From assembly GCA_035284865.1 (NCBI GenBank), contig JAYKHL010000088.1:1-51446 (forward strand): 51,446 bases of DNA, written 5' to 3'. Made by a program: the position numbers and the translations under genes. The stretch comes from JAYKHL01 sp035284865 (GTDB lineage: Bacteria; Cyanobacteriota; Sericytochromatia; S15B-MN24; JAQBPE01). Each line of letters begins with the position of its first letter. The first letter of the stretch is position 1. Below, one piece after another: positions 1 to 8,338 of the stretch. The notes under the pieces were generated by a model. It saw only the letters and a list, made by a program, of their open reading frames with translations. It was not told the DNA's origin and made no database searches.

Positions 1-1
1 G

Positions 2-49
2 GAGGGCGCCCGGGGGGCCTTCCTGCCGGTTGCGGTGGTGAGGGGCTGA
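2..49 (+). CDS. possible 3' end of a plus-strand gene (partial)
   Basis: An open frame runs in from the left edge and stops at a TGA at 47-49. It would encode a C-terminus ending FLPVAVVRG, and its third codon positions are mostly G or C as in the real genes here. Fifteen codons are too few to identify a family, and the frame could be chance in GC-rich DNA. It would converge on the minus-strand gene that ends at 134. The 84 bp between them hold short GC-rich inverted repeats but no clear terminator. Confidence 0.22.
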   Translation, partial: EGARGAFLPVAVVRG

Positions 50-133
50 CCCTCTCCTCAGGGCCGTGCGGTCGCTGGTGGCAGCGGGGACACCCCCTCC
101 GCCTGCCTCGAGAACGCCAGCCGGGAATGGGCC

Positions 134-1249
134 TTACGGAGAGAGGCGCTGGGGGGTGACCTGGACCGGTCCTTCTGCGGGTACGTCCACGCGCACCCAG
201 TGATGGTAGCCGCCGCGCGCGGGGCTGGCCGAGAAGGGAATGCCTCCGCCGCCGGTGGTCACCAGCCTCACGTTGCGCCGGCGTTCGGCAGCGAACATCC
301 CGAGGTGCCCGGCAAACACACTGTCCACCCGACCCGCTGCGAGCACCTTCAAGAGCCTGCGGACCTGCTCGCGGTCCCGCATTCCGTGATTCACCCCAGG
401 TCGGACATCCACCAAGGGACGATTCAGGAAGACGAAGACATGTCGGGCCCGGGCCGCCTGGCTGAGCGTCGCTTGCAGCCATCGTTCTTGGGGGGGGGAG
501 AGGAGCCCTGTCGCGTTGTCGACCATCAGGAAGTGATCCTGACCTATCTGAAAGGCGAGCGGCAGGCTGCCGAACAACTTGCCCCAGGCGGCGCGTCCGC
601 CCCCGGCCGCGAGTTCCTGCCGTCCGGGCAGGCAGTATGTTGGAAACGGCCGGCGCCGGAGCCGGTCCCGAAACACGGCGTGGCCGCCACGTTCCGCGGC
701 CACGACGCCGTCGCCGAGGTGCAGGGCAAAGTTGATGCGCTGCCCGGCGGCATCTCGCGCGAAGCGCGCATGGAGGGGTTGTTCCCCCCCCACCCCCGTG
801 CCGGCGATCACCGCAAACCGGTAGCCACCCGAGGCGTTGGGCCGCAACGCCCAGCGCTGACGCACCCCAGGCTCGACGTTGAGCGTGGTGGCGATGGGCG
901 AGCCGTCCCGGCTGGTGCCTGCCACCACTCCCTCCGGGGTTGAGACGAACGACCCGGTCATGCAGTTTTCCCACGTCGCCGCCAGGTTCCAGAAGGCTCG
1001 ACCCTGCTGGTTATCCAGCGTCAACTCGGCCTCCGGGCTGTTGGCCCATAGCAACAGTCGGTCGTGGGCCTGCAACTCCCAGGCTCCTTCGCTGGTGGAG
1101 ATTGGCAGGCTTTGGGCTGCGCTGGGCTGCCCGACCAGTTGCAGTGCCAGCCCACCCAGGAGGGGAAGGCGGCGCCAGAGGTTGGTGTCTGAGCGTCCGG
1201 TAGCGGCTGTCGGGGACACGGGAAAGACCACCCTTCGAGGATGGCCCAT
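134..1249 (-). CDS. exported calcineurin-like metallophosphoesterase with degenerate active site
   Basis: A 371-residue protein with a hydrophobic stretch (LLGGLALQLVG) ending at an AAQ/S signal-cleavage-like site near residue 46, so probably exported. The C-terminal two thirds look like a purple-acid-phosphatase/calcineurin-type phosphoesterase: RFAVIAGTG sits where the DxH motif belongs, HLGDGVV matches the GD motif, CLPGRQE replaces GNHE, and FAGHLGMF replaces GHTH. Only the GD motif is intact, so metal binding is probably weakened or lost. It lies 27 bp after the subtilase stop and is probably co-transcribed with it. The Shine-Dalgarno match is weak, and GTG codons 7 and 11 are alternative starts that would shorten the region before the signal peptide. 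The fold is inferred from motif order only. Confidence 0.65.
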   Translation of the reverse strand: MGHPRRVVFPVSPTAATGRSDTNLWRRLPLLGGLALQLVGQPSAAQSLPISTSEGAWELQAHDRLLLWANSPEAELTLDNQQGRAFWNLAATWENCMTGSFVSTPEGVVAGTSRDGSPIATTLNVEPGVRQRWALRPNASGGYRFAVIAGTGVGGEQPLHARFARDAAGQRINFALHLGDGVVAAERGGHAVFRDRLRRRPFPTYCLPGRQELAAGGGRAAWGKLFGSLPLAFQIGQDHFLMVDNATGLLSPPQERWLQATLSQAARARHVFVFLNRPLVDVRPGVNHGMRDREQVRRLLKVLAAGRVDSVFAGHLGMFAAERRRNVRLVTTGGGGIPFSASPARGGYHHWVRVDVPAEGPVQVTPQRLSP

Positions 1250-1276
1250 TCTACCATTCCCGCTCGGCTGTGCCCG

Positions 1277-2587
1277 TTACTGACCCAGCAGCGCCCTGCG
1301 GGCGTTGATGCGCCCCCAACCGGTCCAGGCGTCAAAGCCGGGTGGCCCCACGTCGTCGCAGGTCCTTTCGATGCGGGAGCGGACCTCGGGCGCGCTCAAC
1401 ATCGGGTTGGCCGAACGAATCAACGCTGCCACGCCGGCCACAAAGGGGGCTGCCATGCTCGTGCCATCCATGACGTCCTGCACGGGCTCCTTGCCCTCCA
1501 TGCGCGTGAGCCCGACCGGCAGCCGCGGGAGGGCAGACAGGATGTCCACACCCGGTGCAGCGACCGAGATCCAGGAGCCGTGGTTCGAGAAGTCCGCCAC
1601 GGCGTCATCCTGGTCGGTGGCGCCCACGGCGATCACGCCCGGGTAGCCCGCCGGGTACTCCTGGATGTTGGCCCCTTCGTTCCCCATGGCTGCCACCACG
1701 ACGACATCTTTGCTTCGCGCGTAGGCGATCGCGGCAGCGAGCGCCCTGGAGCCGCCGGCCCCACCAAGGCTCATGTTCACCACCCGGGCGCCGTGGTTGA
1801 CGGCCCAGATCAGCCCCGCCACGATGTCCCCTGTGTCTCCCTTGCCCTCCCCGTCGAGCACCTTGACGGGCATGATGCGGCAGTTGGGGGCGACGCCTGA
1901 CACCCCCTTGCGGTCCGCCACGCTGGCGGCGATGATGCCAGCCACGTGGGTGCCGTGCCCATGGTCGTCGTCGGGCCCGGTCGCGTTGGGCAGGACGTTC
2001 GTGCCCGGCACGACCGCTCCGGCCAGGTCCGGGTGTGCGGGGTCGACGCCCGTGTCGATCACGGCGACGGTGACGGCCGGGCTGCCGCCGTTGACTGGCC
2101 AGACCTGCGGCATGCCGATCTTGGTCAGGCCCCACTGTGGGACTGTCCACGGTGCCCCATCGAACCCCACACTGGCGAGGGTGCGTCCGCCCTTCGCTGC
2201 AGGTTGGCGGTTGCCGGGGCGACGAGGCACCGTGAAGACGTAGTCGGGCTCGACGAACTCCACCGCAGGGTGTCCCTGGAGCCGCGAGATGGCCCCCTCG
2301 GTGCCTGTGCCTGCCGGGAGCCGGAGCACCCCGAGGCCGAGCGCCGACACGTCCCGGACGGAGGCCAGCGCGAAGCGCTGGTGGAAGGAGCGGAGCGCTG
2401 CCTGGCTGGCCCCGTGCCGGTACTTCACCACCACCCTGTTGGCGAAGCGAGCTGCCCTGGCAGCCCCGGTCGGAGCCGTGCGGACGGGGGCCTGCACCGC
2501 GAAGGGAGAGGTCATCACGCGGGCGTTGCCACAGCCCGCGCTGGTGAGGGTGGAGGTTGCTGCCAGCAGCACCGCGAGCCAACGCAC
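1277..2587 (-). CDS. S8 (subtilisin-family) serine protease, putative lipoprotein
   Basis: A complete subtilase of 436 residues. The start is the GTG at 2587, five bases after a strong AGGAGG; an upstream GTG at 2623 is less likely. The N-terminus is a hydrophobic signal ending LTSAGC, close to a lipobox (Cys19), so it is probably membrane-anchored outside the cytoplasm. Residues about 50-118 look like an I9-type inhibitory prodomain (RVVVKYRHG...VEFVEPDYVF). The catalytic domain follows with Asp178 (VIDTGVD), His211 (HGHGTHVAG), oxyanion Asn303 (GNEG) and Ser377 (GTSMAAP), all intact. It should be autoprocessed and active. It ends soon after the catalytic domain with no added C-terminal module. 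The phosphoesterase gene follows 27 bp downstream. Confidence 0.93.
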   Translation of the reverse strand: MRWLAVLLAATSTLTSAGCGNARVMTSPFAVQAPVRTAPTGAARAARFANRVVVKYRHGASQAALRSFHQRFALASVRDVSALGLGVLRLPAGTGTEGAISRLQGHPAVEFVEPDYVFTVPRRPGNRQPAAKGGRTLASVGFDGAPWTVPQWGLTKIGMPQVWPVNGGSPAVTVAVIDTGVDPAHPDLAGAVVPGTNVLPNATGPDDDHGHGTHVAGIIAASVADRKGVSGVAPNCRIMPVKVLDGEGKGDTGDIVAGLIWAVNHGARVVNMSLGGAGGSRALAAAIAYARSKDVVVVAAMGNEGANIQEYPAGYPGVIAVGATDQDDAVADFSNHGSWISVAAPGVDILSALPRLPVGLTRMEGKEPVQDVMDGTSMAAPFVAGVAALIRSANPMLSAPEVRSRIERTCDDVGPPGFDAWTGWGRINARRALLGQ

Positions 2588-2826
2588 CACGACCTCCTGT
2601 CCTGCCTGCTGGGCGCACGTCACACGGGGTTATCTGCCGCTGCGATGCCAAAGTTGAGTCAAGGTTCGGTTAAGGTCCCTCACCAAGCGCGATCGCCCAG
2701 AAGGTTAAATCGAGACTAAAGTCGGTCAACTTCTGGGAGCAGCCCCCTATAACTGACGATGGTCCACAGAGCCTGGCCCCTGGTTGGCGGCCGTGGCGGA
2801 AGACCTTGCGGCAGGAGCGTCTCGTG
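2588..2826. promoter_or_regulatory. divergent intergenic region
   Basis: This 239-bp gap separates the subtilase (minus) from the GGDEF gene (plus) and must hold both promoters. It is less GC-rich than its surroundings. TATAAC at 2748-2753 is a candidate plus-strand -10, and TTGACT on the minus strand (2662-2657) is a candidate -35 without a good -10 partner. GGTTAA occurs twice (around 2669 and 2703). No assignment is firm. Confidence 0.3.
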
Positions 2827-4521
2827 ATGCGCGTCCGGATGAAGATCGGCCATAAAATCGGGGGCACCTTCGCGGCCCTCACGCTGGTCATCGTCGCCCT
2901 CGTGACCCTGGTGGTCTCGGTCGTGGTCGCCAACAAGCTCAAGGCTGAGGCTTACAAGCGCCTCAACAACGACCTGGATGTCACCCTGCACACCTTTCAT
3001 TACTTCTCCGAGGATGCGCTCAAGACGGCCAACATGCTGGCGCAGAACCCCACCCTGGTGGCGGACCTCTCGCACCGCGAACCCCGGCATGTCGCCATGG
3101 TCTGTCACCACCTGCACGGCCTCACGCAGGAGTCGATCGTGAGTGTCTACGATCAGGCTGGCCGGGTGCTGTACGACGGCGGCGACGTGGCGACCCTCCA
3201 CAACCCCCGGCGGCACCCGGCAGCCCTCGGGCTGGCGCTTGCCGGGGAGCCCTCAAAGGGGGTCACCGTGCTGCCTACCGGGGACCTCGCGATCGAGGCC
3301 ACGGTCCCGGTCCTGGAAGGCGCTCGCATCGTGGGGGCCGTGAGGGTGGGTACGCGGTTGGATGACCGGTTCGTCGATCAGCTCAAGCACATCACGGGCA
3401 TCGAGGTGGGCATCGCGGAGGGCGTTGAGGTGGGCATTGGCGAGGGGAATTCCCTCAAGGCCCGCTGGCTCGCCCAGACCATCTTCGAGAAGCCCAACCA
3501 GCGGCTGCAGTTCGGCGTCCCGACCGACCTGGTGGTGGACGCGCGGGGCTCCGCCGAGCCCGTGCGTCGCAGCGTGGTGATCCAGGGCGAGGAGTACCTG
3601 GCGGCCATGGCGCCGCTCTACGGCCCCCTGGGGGACTTTGTCGGCACGCTCTTTGTCGGGGAGCCTGCCACACCCCTCAACCGGGCGGTCTGGGACACCA
3701 TCGGCCTCATTGTCGCGACGGCGCTCAGCCTCGGCATGCTCGGCGTGCTGGCCGTGCGATCGCTTGCCCGGGCCATCACGGAGCCCGTTCGCCAGCTGGC
3801 AGGGCAAAGCCGTGCGATTGCGAAGGGGCACCTCGATCGTCGCGTGGAGGTGACCACGGGTGACGAACTGGAACAGCTTGCCACCAGCTTCAACCGGATG
3901 TGTGACGCGTTGATCGAGATGCAGTTCCGCGACCAGAACGCGAACCCGCTGACCAAGCTGCCTGGCAACCTGATGATCGAGGCGGAGGTCAACCGTCGGC
4001 TGAGCGCTGGCGAGGACTGCGCCGTCCTCTACCTGGATCTCGACCACTTCAAGGCTTTCAACGACAAGTATGGCTTTGAGCAAGGGGACCGCGTCATCAA
4101 GCTGACGGCCGACATCCTGAAGAGCGTGTGCGGCGAGAACGCCCCCCACAACCCGACGTTCACGGGGCACATCGGTGGCGACGATTTCATCGTGGTCACC
4201 CGCGGGGTCGCAGCCGAAGAGCTCTGTCAGATCATCTGTGCGGAGTTCGATCGGCGGGTCGTGGAGCTCTACCCGAGCGAGGATCGGGAGCGTGGCTTCA
4301 TCATCAGCATCGATCGCAAGGGCAACCGACAGCAGTTCCCGCTGTGCTCGGTGTCCATCGCCTTGGTCGACAACGGCTACCGCGCCATCGCCGACTTCCT
4401 GGAACTTGGCTCCATCGCATGCGAGGTCAAGAAGTACGCGAAGAGCCTGCCCGGGAGCTCCTATGCCCGCGACCGCCGCGGGGAGCGCGACGGCGCCGGG
4501 ACCTTCCTCAAGGACTGGTGA
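2827..4521 (+). CDS. membrane sensor: extracytoplasmic sensor-HAMP-GGDEF (GGDDF variant)
   Basis: About 564 residues. An AGGAG at 2813-2817 supports ATG 2827 or the adjacent GTG 2824 as start. A first membrane helix (residues about 12-35) is followed by a roughly 240-residue extracytoplasmic double-Cache-like sensor, a second helix (DTIGLIVATALSLGMLGVLA), a HAMP linker (EPVRQLAGQSRAIAKGHLDRR) and a GGDEF domain. The GGDEF domain belongs to the variant that begins NPLTKLPGN and has LDLDHFKAFND. Its signature is GGDDF instead of GG(D/E)EF, so cyclase activity is uncertain and it may be a GTP- or c-di-GMP-binding module. The gene ends 9 bp before the convergent cupin gene. Confidence 0.85.
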   Translation: MRVRMKIGHKIGGTFAALTLVIVALVTLVVSVVVANKLKAEAYKRLNNDLDVTLHTFHYFSEDALKTANMLAQNPTLVADLSHREPRHVAMVCHHLHGLTQESIVSVYDQAGRVLYDGGDVATLHNPRRHPAALGLALAGEPSKGVTVLPTGDLAIEATVPVLEGARIVGAVRVGTRLDDRFVDQLKHITGIEVGIAEGVEVGIGEGNSLKARWLAQTIFEKPNQRLQFGVPTDLVVDARGSAEPVRRSVVIQGEEYLAAMAPLYGPLGDFVGTLFVGEPATPLNRAVWDTIGLIVATALSLGMLGVLAVRSLARAITEPVRQLAGQSRAIAKGHLDRRVEVTTGDELEQLATSFNRMCDALIEMQFRDQNANPLTKLPGNLMIEAEVNRRLSAGEDCAVLYLDLDHFKAFNDKYGFEQGDRVIKLTADILKSVCGENAPHNPTFTGHIGGDDFIVVTRGVAAEELCQIICAEFDRRVVELYPSEDRERGFIISIDRKGNRQQFPLCSVSIALVDNGYRAIADFLELGSIACEVKKYAKSLPGSSYARDRRGERDGAGTFLKDW

Positions 4522-4530
4522 GCGAGCCCC

Positions 4531-4872
4531 TCACGCCTCGTCTCGCGCGTGCACCCGCGCGGGCGGGTGGCTTGCCTCCACCGCCGTGAAGGGCTCCAGG
4601 ATCCGGTAGCGATGCGATGCGCCGCGAGGCACCACCCACGAGTCGCCAGCCTCGAGCCGGATCACCTGGCCCTCGAGCTCGAGCTCGGCGCACCCTGTCA
4701 GGACGTACCCGATCGTCTCATAGTCGCGGCGCGAGTATGGCTTCTCGAGGCCGGCTGGCTCCTTCTCCCACAGCCGCATGTCCATCGTGAGGCCAGAGGC
4801 CAGGTAGCGCTGGCCCTGGTCTCCGCGCGGTGAGTGCTGGGAGCTAACCTTGACGACCGTCGTGTCTGGCAT
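4531..4872 (-). CDS. small single-domain cupin
   Basis: A 113-residue protein with a strong GGAGGG before the ATG. It has the two cupin boxes: YETIGYVLTGCAELELEG, then GDSWVVPRGASHRYRI. In the first box the usual HxH metal ligands are absent (YE-TIG replaces them), while His is kept in the second box (SHRYRI). Metal binding is therefore doubtful and the ligand cannot be inferred. It lies 80 bp after cutA on the same strand and may be the last gene of the long minus-strand run. Cupins of this size are often sugar-, hormone- or metal-binding accessory proteins; nothing here decides which. Confidence 0.75.
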   Translation of the reverse strand: MPDTTVVKVSSQHSPRGDQGQRYLASGLTMDMRLWEKEPAGLEKPYSRRDYETIGYVLTGCAELELEGQVIRLEAGDSWVVPRGASHRYRILEPFTAVEASHPPARVHARDEA

Positions 4873-4952
4873 GACCCATTCCCTCCGCTTCGAGTCCGTC
4901 CCCTCTCACATCCTGCGGTGGGGAACGCCCCGGCACAAGCTGCAGGCTGGGG

Positions 4953-5294
4953 TCACGTGCGCGGCGGGGTGACCTCGGCTGCCACCCAGGCCCCGTAGGC
5001 CTTGGCGGCGTCCGCCACTGGCAGCACCACGAATTCGGGCGTGTCGTAGGGATGGCGGGCCAGCAGGAAGTCCCGCAGCGCATCCACTCCTGTCCCGGTC
5101 GTTTTGAAGATCAGGAGCGCCTCCGCCTCGGTGCAGAGTGCTCCCTGCCACCAGTAGGTGCTGGAGACGCCAGGCAGCACGTTGCAGCAAGCAGCCAGCC
5201 GTTCGCCCACGACGCCCTCCGCCAGCGCCCGGGCCCGGTCAGGCGGGCAGGTCGTCACGACCACCCGAAGGCTGTCGTCCCGGGGCTGCATCAC
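4953..5294 (-). CDS. cutA: CutA-type divalent-cation tolerance protein
   Basis: A 113-residue protein of full family length. It shows the CutA hallmarks VVVTTCPPDRARALAEGVV, LAACCNVLPGVSSTYWWQG (conserved Cys-Asn and the S-x-Y-W-W-x-G stretch) and YDTPEFVVLPV. CutA forms very stable cytoplasmic trimers with a ferredoxin-like fold, related in shape to PII proteins. Its link to copper tolerance is historical and its role is not settled. The start is either GTG 5294, which overlaps the TGA of the response regulator gene, or the ATG just after it, so translation is probably coupled to the regulator. Confidence 0.92.
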   Translation of the reverse strand: MMQPRDDSLRVVVTTCPPDRARALAEGVVGERLAACCNVLPGVSSTYWWQGALCTEAEALLIFKTTGTGVDALRDFLLARHPYDTPEFVVLPVADAAKAYGAWVAAEVTPPRT

Positions 5295-6028
5295 TGGCTG
5301 ACGTTGTCGGCTTGCAGCCCGGTCGAGATGCCGGGCGTGTAGTTCTGAAAGGCGTAGCCCGTGCCCCGCGCCGTCAGAATGAGCTCGGGCGCTGATGGGT
5401 CAGCCTCCAGCTTGCTGCGCAGGCGGCTGATGTGCACGTCCACCACCCGTGTGTCGCTGTACTGGCTCAGCCTGTAGCCCCACACCTGGTGGAGGATCTC
5501 GCTGCGCGAGTAGGCCCTGCCCGGGTTGGTGGCCAGCAACTCGAGGAGGTTGAACTCCATCTCCGTCAGCTTGACCTTGTCACCTCCCTTGAGCACCTGC
5601 CGCTTGCCGGTGTCAATGGTCACGTGGTCGACCGCGATGACGGTTTGCTTGCCCTGGTCGGTCTGGGTGCGCCGGAGCACGGCCTTGATGCGGGCCTCCA
5701 ACTCTCGGGGGCTGAACGGCTTCACGACATAATCGTCAGCTCCGAGTTCCAGAGCCGCGATGCGATCCGTGATGTCCCCCTTCGCCGTCAGCATGATGAT
5801 CGGGGTGGTCATGTTCTTGCGGAGCTCCCGACACACCTCGAAGCCATCCATTTTGGGCATCATCACGTCCAGCACGATAAGGTTCGGGCTGTGGATCGAG
5901 GCCTGTTCGAGCGCCTCGACGCCGTCCGAGGCCGTGATGACTTCGTAGCCGGCCAGCTTGAGGCGGGTCTCGACGATCTGACGGATGCTCGCCTCGTCGT
6001 CGATCACCAGGATCTTCTGCCTGTCCAT
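5291..6028 (-). CDS. rpaB-like: OmpR-family response regulator close to cyanobacterial RpaB
   Basis: 245 residues counted from the ATG at 6028, which has GAGGGA five bases upstream; a GTG one codon earlier is the alternative. The receiver domain has Asp10/Asp11, phospho-acceptor Asp54 (LIVLDVMMPKMDG), Thr81 and Lys103 (VVKPFSPRELEARIKAVLRR). A winged-helix DNA-binding domain follows, with TEMEFNLLELLATNPGRAYSR, DTRVVDVHISRLRSKLE and TARGTGYAFQ. The TARGTGY ending and the linker closely resemble RpaB/RpaA of cyanobacteria, where RpaB binds HLR1 direct repeats. No histidine kinase lies next to it, as is usual for those orphan regulators. It sits 19 bp after the barrel-like gene and overlaps cutA. 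Confidence 0.93.
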   Translation of the reverse strand: MDRQKILVIDDEASIRQIVETRLKLAGYEVITASDGVEALEQASIHSPNLIVLDVMMPKMDGFEVCRELRKNMTTPIIMLTAKGDITDRIAALELGADDYVVKPFSPRELEARIKAVLRRTQTDQGKQTVIAVDHVTIDTGKRQVLKGGDKVKLTEMEFNLLELLATNPGRAYSRSEILHQVWGYRLSQYSDTRVVDVHISRLRSKLEADPSAPELILTARGTGYAFQNYTPGISTGLQADNVSQ

Positions 6029-6047
6029 CACATTCCCTCAGCGACCG

Positions 6048-6623
6048 TCAGATGCCGATTTCAACCCCGAGCTCTGGCCCGTTGGCGCCTTGCAACAGGG
6101 CGTGGTTGCCCTCGAACCCCCGGTAGCGCAGGGTGAAACCGGTGAACGGGAACAAGGATACTTTGGCCCCCAGGGAATACGGAAGCACCAAGCGCGTGCC
6201 ACCGAGCCAGGAGGCCCCCGCCGTCGCTTCCACGGAGATCGGCACCAGGAAGGGCGAGAACGACGCGTGGACCAGGCCCACGGGCCCGAAGGTGGTGTCG
6301 GCCTGACCGAGGCCGGCCAGGCCGAGCCCGGGTGAGACGTCAATCATCGGGATGGGGGAGACGTTCTTGCAGACCACGGCCGTCATCCAGCGCGTCTGCG
6401 TCGCCGCCGTCAGCGTCTGCCAGTAGTGCCCCCGCGCGCTCCAGCCGAACATCCCGACGTTTGCCTGGGCGTTCAGGGCGGGCCCTTGGCCCCCGGTCGC
6501 TTGCAGCGCGGCTCCGGCCCGAGCGTCCACCCCCAACAGGGCGTGTGCCGGCTCAGCGGCTGCCGCGGTGAGCAGCAAGGCCAGCGAGGCCACCAGCGTC
6601 GGGGGGTGGTGCCAAGAGGTCAT
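6048..6623 (-). CDS. exported beta-barrel-like hypothetical protein
   Basis: 191 residues from ATG 6623, which has AAGGAG at good spacing. A clear signal peptide (LVASLALLLTAAAAEPAHA) is followed by alternating short beta-like segments rich in Gly, Ala and aromatics (ALNAQANVGMFGWSARGHYWQ, TGFTLRYRGFEG), the look of a small outer-membrane beta barrel. It ends in GVEIGI rather than the classical terminal Phe. I do not recognise a family. The first 71 bp overlap the 3' end of the preceding lipoprotein gene in another frame, a long overlap for this compact run. It may act with that lipoprotein and the upstream permease at the cell envelope. Confidence 0.7.
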   Translation of the reverse strand: MTSWHHPPTLVASLALLLTAAAAEPAHALLGVDARAGAALQATGGQGPALNAQANVGMFGWSARGHYWQTLTAATQTRWMTAVVCKNVSPIPMIDVSPGLGLAGLGQADTTFGPVGLVHASFSPFLVPISVEATAGASWLGGTRLVLPYSLGAKVSLFPFTGFTLRYRGFEGNHALLQGANGPELGVEIGI

Positions 6624-7149
6624 CAATCAACTCCTTCGCCGCACGGGCGGCAGCCAGTTCGAGCCCGGCTTCGGGCGTCCGAGCGTCGGGCACGCCTGCG
6701 CGGCCGGCGACGGTGAGGGACCATATGATAGACCCTCGGTTGGCGTCCAGCAAGCGCACGCCGACCACGACCCGCGCCTCCGCCTGGGGCGCCGTCACGC
6801 TGTGGGCCAGCACACGGCCCGTCACCAGCCCGTCCAGCCGGTGGGCGCCGCCAAGCCGTCGAGCCTGCCCCACCCCGAGAAGGCCCACATCCGGAGCGCT
6901 GGTCACCACCCACACCACCCGACCGGCCCCGAGGGCGCCCGCGAGGGCCTGCGCGAATAGCCCGGCCACGCGAGGGCCGACGCCCTGATAGGTGGCATCC
7001 GTGAAATTCACGACACCCAGGCGCTCCAGCCCCCAAGCACCCAGCCGGCTGCCAGCTATCGGGCGGAGGCCGGCTCCCAGCCACCAGCAGCCTGGCAGCA
7101 CCAGCAGCATCGCAGCGGTGAGACCCAGGTGAAAGGAGCGGAGCCGCAT
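6553..7149 (-). CDS. putative lipoprotein, CsgG-like in outline
   Basis: 198 residues from ATG 7149, which is preceded by GAGGT seven bases upstream. The N-terminus MRLRSFHLGL...LVLPGC is a lipoprotein signal with a lipobox-like LPGC. The mature part reads LGVVNFTDATYQGVGPRVAGLFAQAL, then DVGLLGVGQARRLGGAHRLDGLVTGRV and VVVGVRLLDANRGSIIWS. This order (short strand, helix, a target-like 'do I already exist' segment, then a strand naming a variable and value) recalls CsgG/GNA1162-type periplasmic lipoproteins, but the match is only by eye. The C-terminus overlaps the next gene by 71 bp. Upstream lies the LolC/E-like permease, 23 bp away. Confidence 0.65.
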   Translation of the reverse strand: MRLRSFHLGLTAAMLLVLPGCWWLGAGLRPIAGSRLGAWGLERLGVVNFTDATYQGVGPRVAGLFAQALAGALGAGRVVWVVTSAPDVGLLGVGQARRLGGAHRLDGLVTGRVLAHSVTAPQAEARVVVGVRLLDANRGSIIWSLTVAGRAGVPDARTPEAGLELAAARAAKELIDDLLAPPPDAGGLAGLAAHRGSR

Positions 7150-7172
7150 GGAACAACCTCGAAGCCAGCGCC

Positions 7173-8327
7173 TCACGTGCGCCGGATGACCTCGATGGGA
7201 TCCAGACGCATGGCACGCCAGGCGGGCAGCAGGCTCGCCACCGGGCTCAGCAGCAAGGTGACGAGGGCGACGGTGACGAAGTCGCTCGCATGCATGTCCA
7301 CTGGCAGCCTGGAAAGAAAGTAGACCTCGCCCGCCAGCTGCAGGGGAAAGACCGCCAGCAGGCTGGAGAGGAGGACCCCTCCCAGGGAGCCCAGCACCAC
7401 CCCGACCCCGCTGATGATCGTGCCTTGCAGCACAAACAGGCGGCCAGCCTCCCGCGCGCTTGCCCCGATGGCACGCAGCAGGCTGAGCTCCCGGTTCTTC
7501 TCGATCACCCACATCGCCATCGTGCTGCCCACCCCCATCATCGCCACAAGCACGATGAACAGGATCACGATGAAGATCACGACCCGTTCCAGGAACATCG
7601 CCTGGAGCAATGGCCGGTTTTGCTCGGTCCAGGCCCTGGTCCCGACCTCGAACTCTCGAGACCAGGCCTCGGCCAGCGGCGCGGCCTCAAACACGTCATC
7701 CAGGGTGACGCCCAACCCGCTGACCGCCCGGCCCAGCCCGAAGGCCCGCTGGGCCTCCTCCAGCGTGACCATGGCAACGTGGGCGTCGAAGTCGTACAGG
7801 CCCGACTCGAAGATGCCCGTTACCGTCAGGCCTCGGCGCAGGCCCAGCCCTGTCACCAGCCAGGCCCGGTCGCCCTGGGCCAGGCCCAGCTTGCGGGCCA
7901 CCTCCGAGCCCAGCACGAGGCCGCCAGGGGGGAGCGAGCCAGCGCGCAGGTAGCGTCGCCACCCCGGGGTGGCAGCCTCGCGGACGGGATCGACCCCGCG
8001 CACCAGCACGCCGACCGTGGTCTTCGCTTCGGTGGCGATCAGCCCCTGGCCCTGGACGTAGGGGGTGACGGCGCGGACGTGTCGTCGCCCGGCAAGCTGG
8101 CGGGCCAGCGCCTGGTGGTGCTCCAGCCTGCCCGTCAACGGCTCGTGGATCGAGACGTGGGGGGAGGTACCCAGCAGCCGGTCCACGAGATCCTTCTCGA
8201 ACCCGTTGGTCAGCGAGAGGGCCGTGGTGAGGATGGCGACCCCCAGGCTGACCGACAGCACGAGGAGGGCACTTTGCCACGGCCGAGCCTGCAGCTGGCG
8301 CAGGGCCAGGAACGCGAGGTAGGACAT
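7173..8327 (-). CDS. LolC/E- or MacB-type ABC transporter permease
   Basis: 384 residues with the family's layout: one N-terminal helix (SALLVLSVSLGVAILTTALSLTNGF), a large extracytoplasmic domain (about residues 45-260) and three C-terminal helices (VVIFIVILFIVLVAMMGVGSTM; TIISGVGVVLGSLGGVLLSSLLAV; FVTVALVTLLLSPVASLLPAWRAMRLDP). The ending RLDPIEVIRR is typical of FtsX-domain permeases of the LolCE/MacB group, which pull lipoproteins or other hydrophobic cargo from the inner membrane. The ATP-binding partner (LolD/MacB-like) is not adjacent and not in the window. The start lies 11 bp after glpX and 23 bp before the lipoprotein gene, so these are probably one transcript. Confidence 0.88.
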   Translation of the reverse strand: MSYLAFLALRQLQARPWQSALLVLSVSLGVAILTTALSLTNGFEKDLVDRLLGTSPHVSIHEPLTGRLEHHQALARQLAGRRHVRAVTPYVQGQGLIATEAKTTVGVLVRGVDPVREAATPGWRRYLRAGSLPPGGLVLGSEVARKLGLAQGDRAWLVTGLGLRRGLTVTGIFESGLYDFDAHVAMVTLEEAQRAFGLGRAVSGLGVTLDDVFEAAPLAEAWSREFEVGTRAWTEQNRPLLQAMFLERVVIFIVILFIVLVAMMGVGSTMAMWVIEKNRELSLLRAIGASAREAGRLFVLQGTIISGVGVVLGSLGGVLLSSLLAVFPLQLAGEVYFLSRLPVDMHASDFVTVALVTLLLSPVASLLPAWRAMRLDPIEVIRRT

Positions 8328-8338
8328 CCGAGGGCGGG

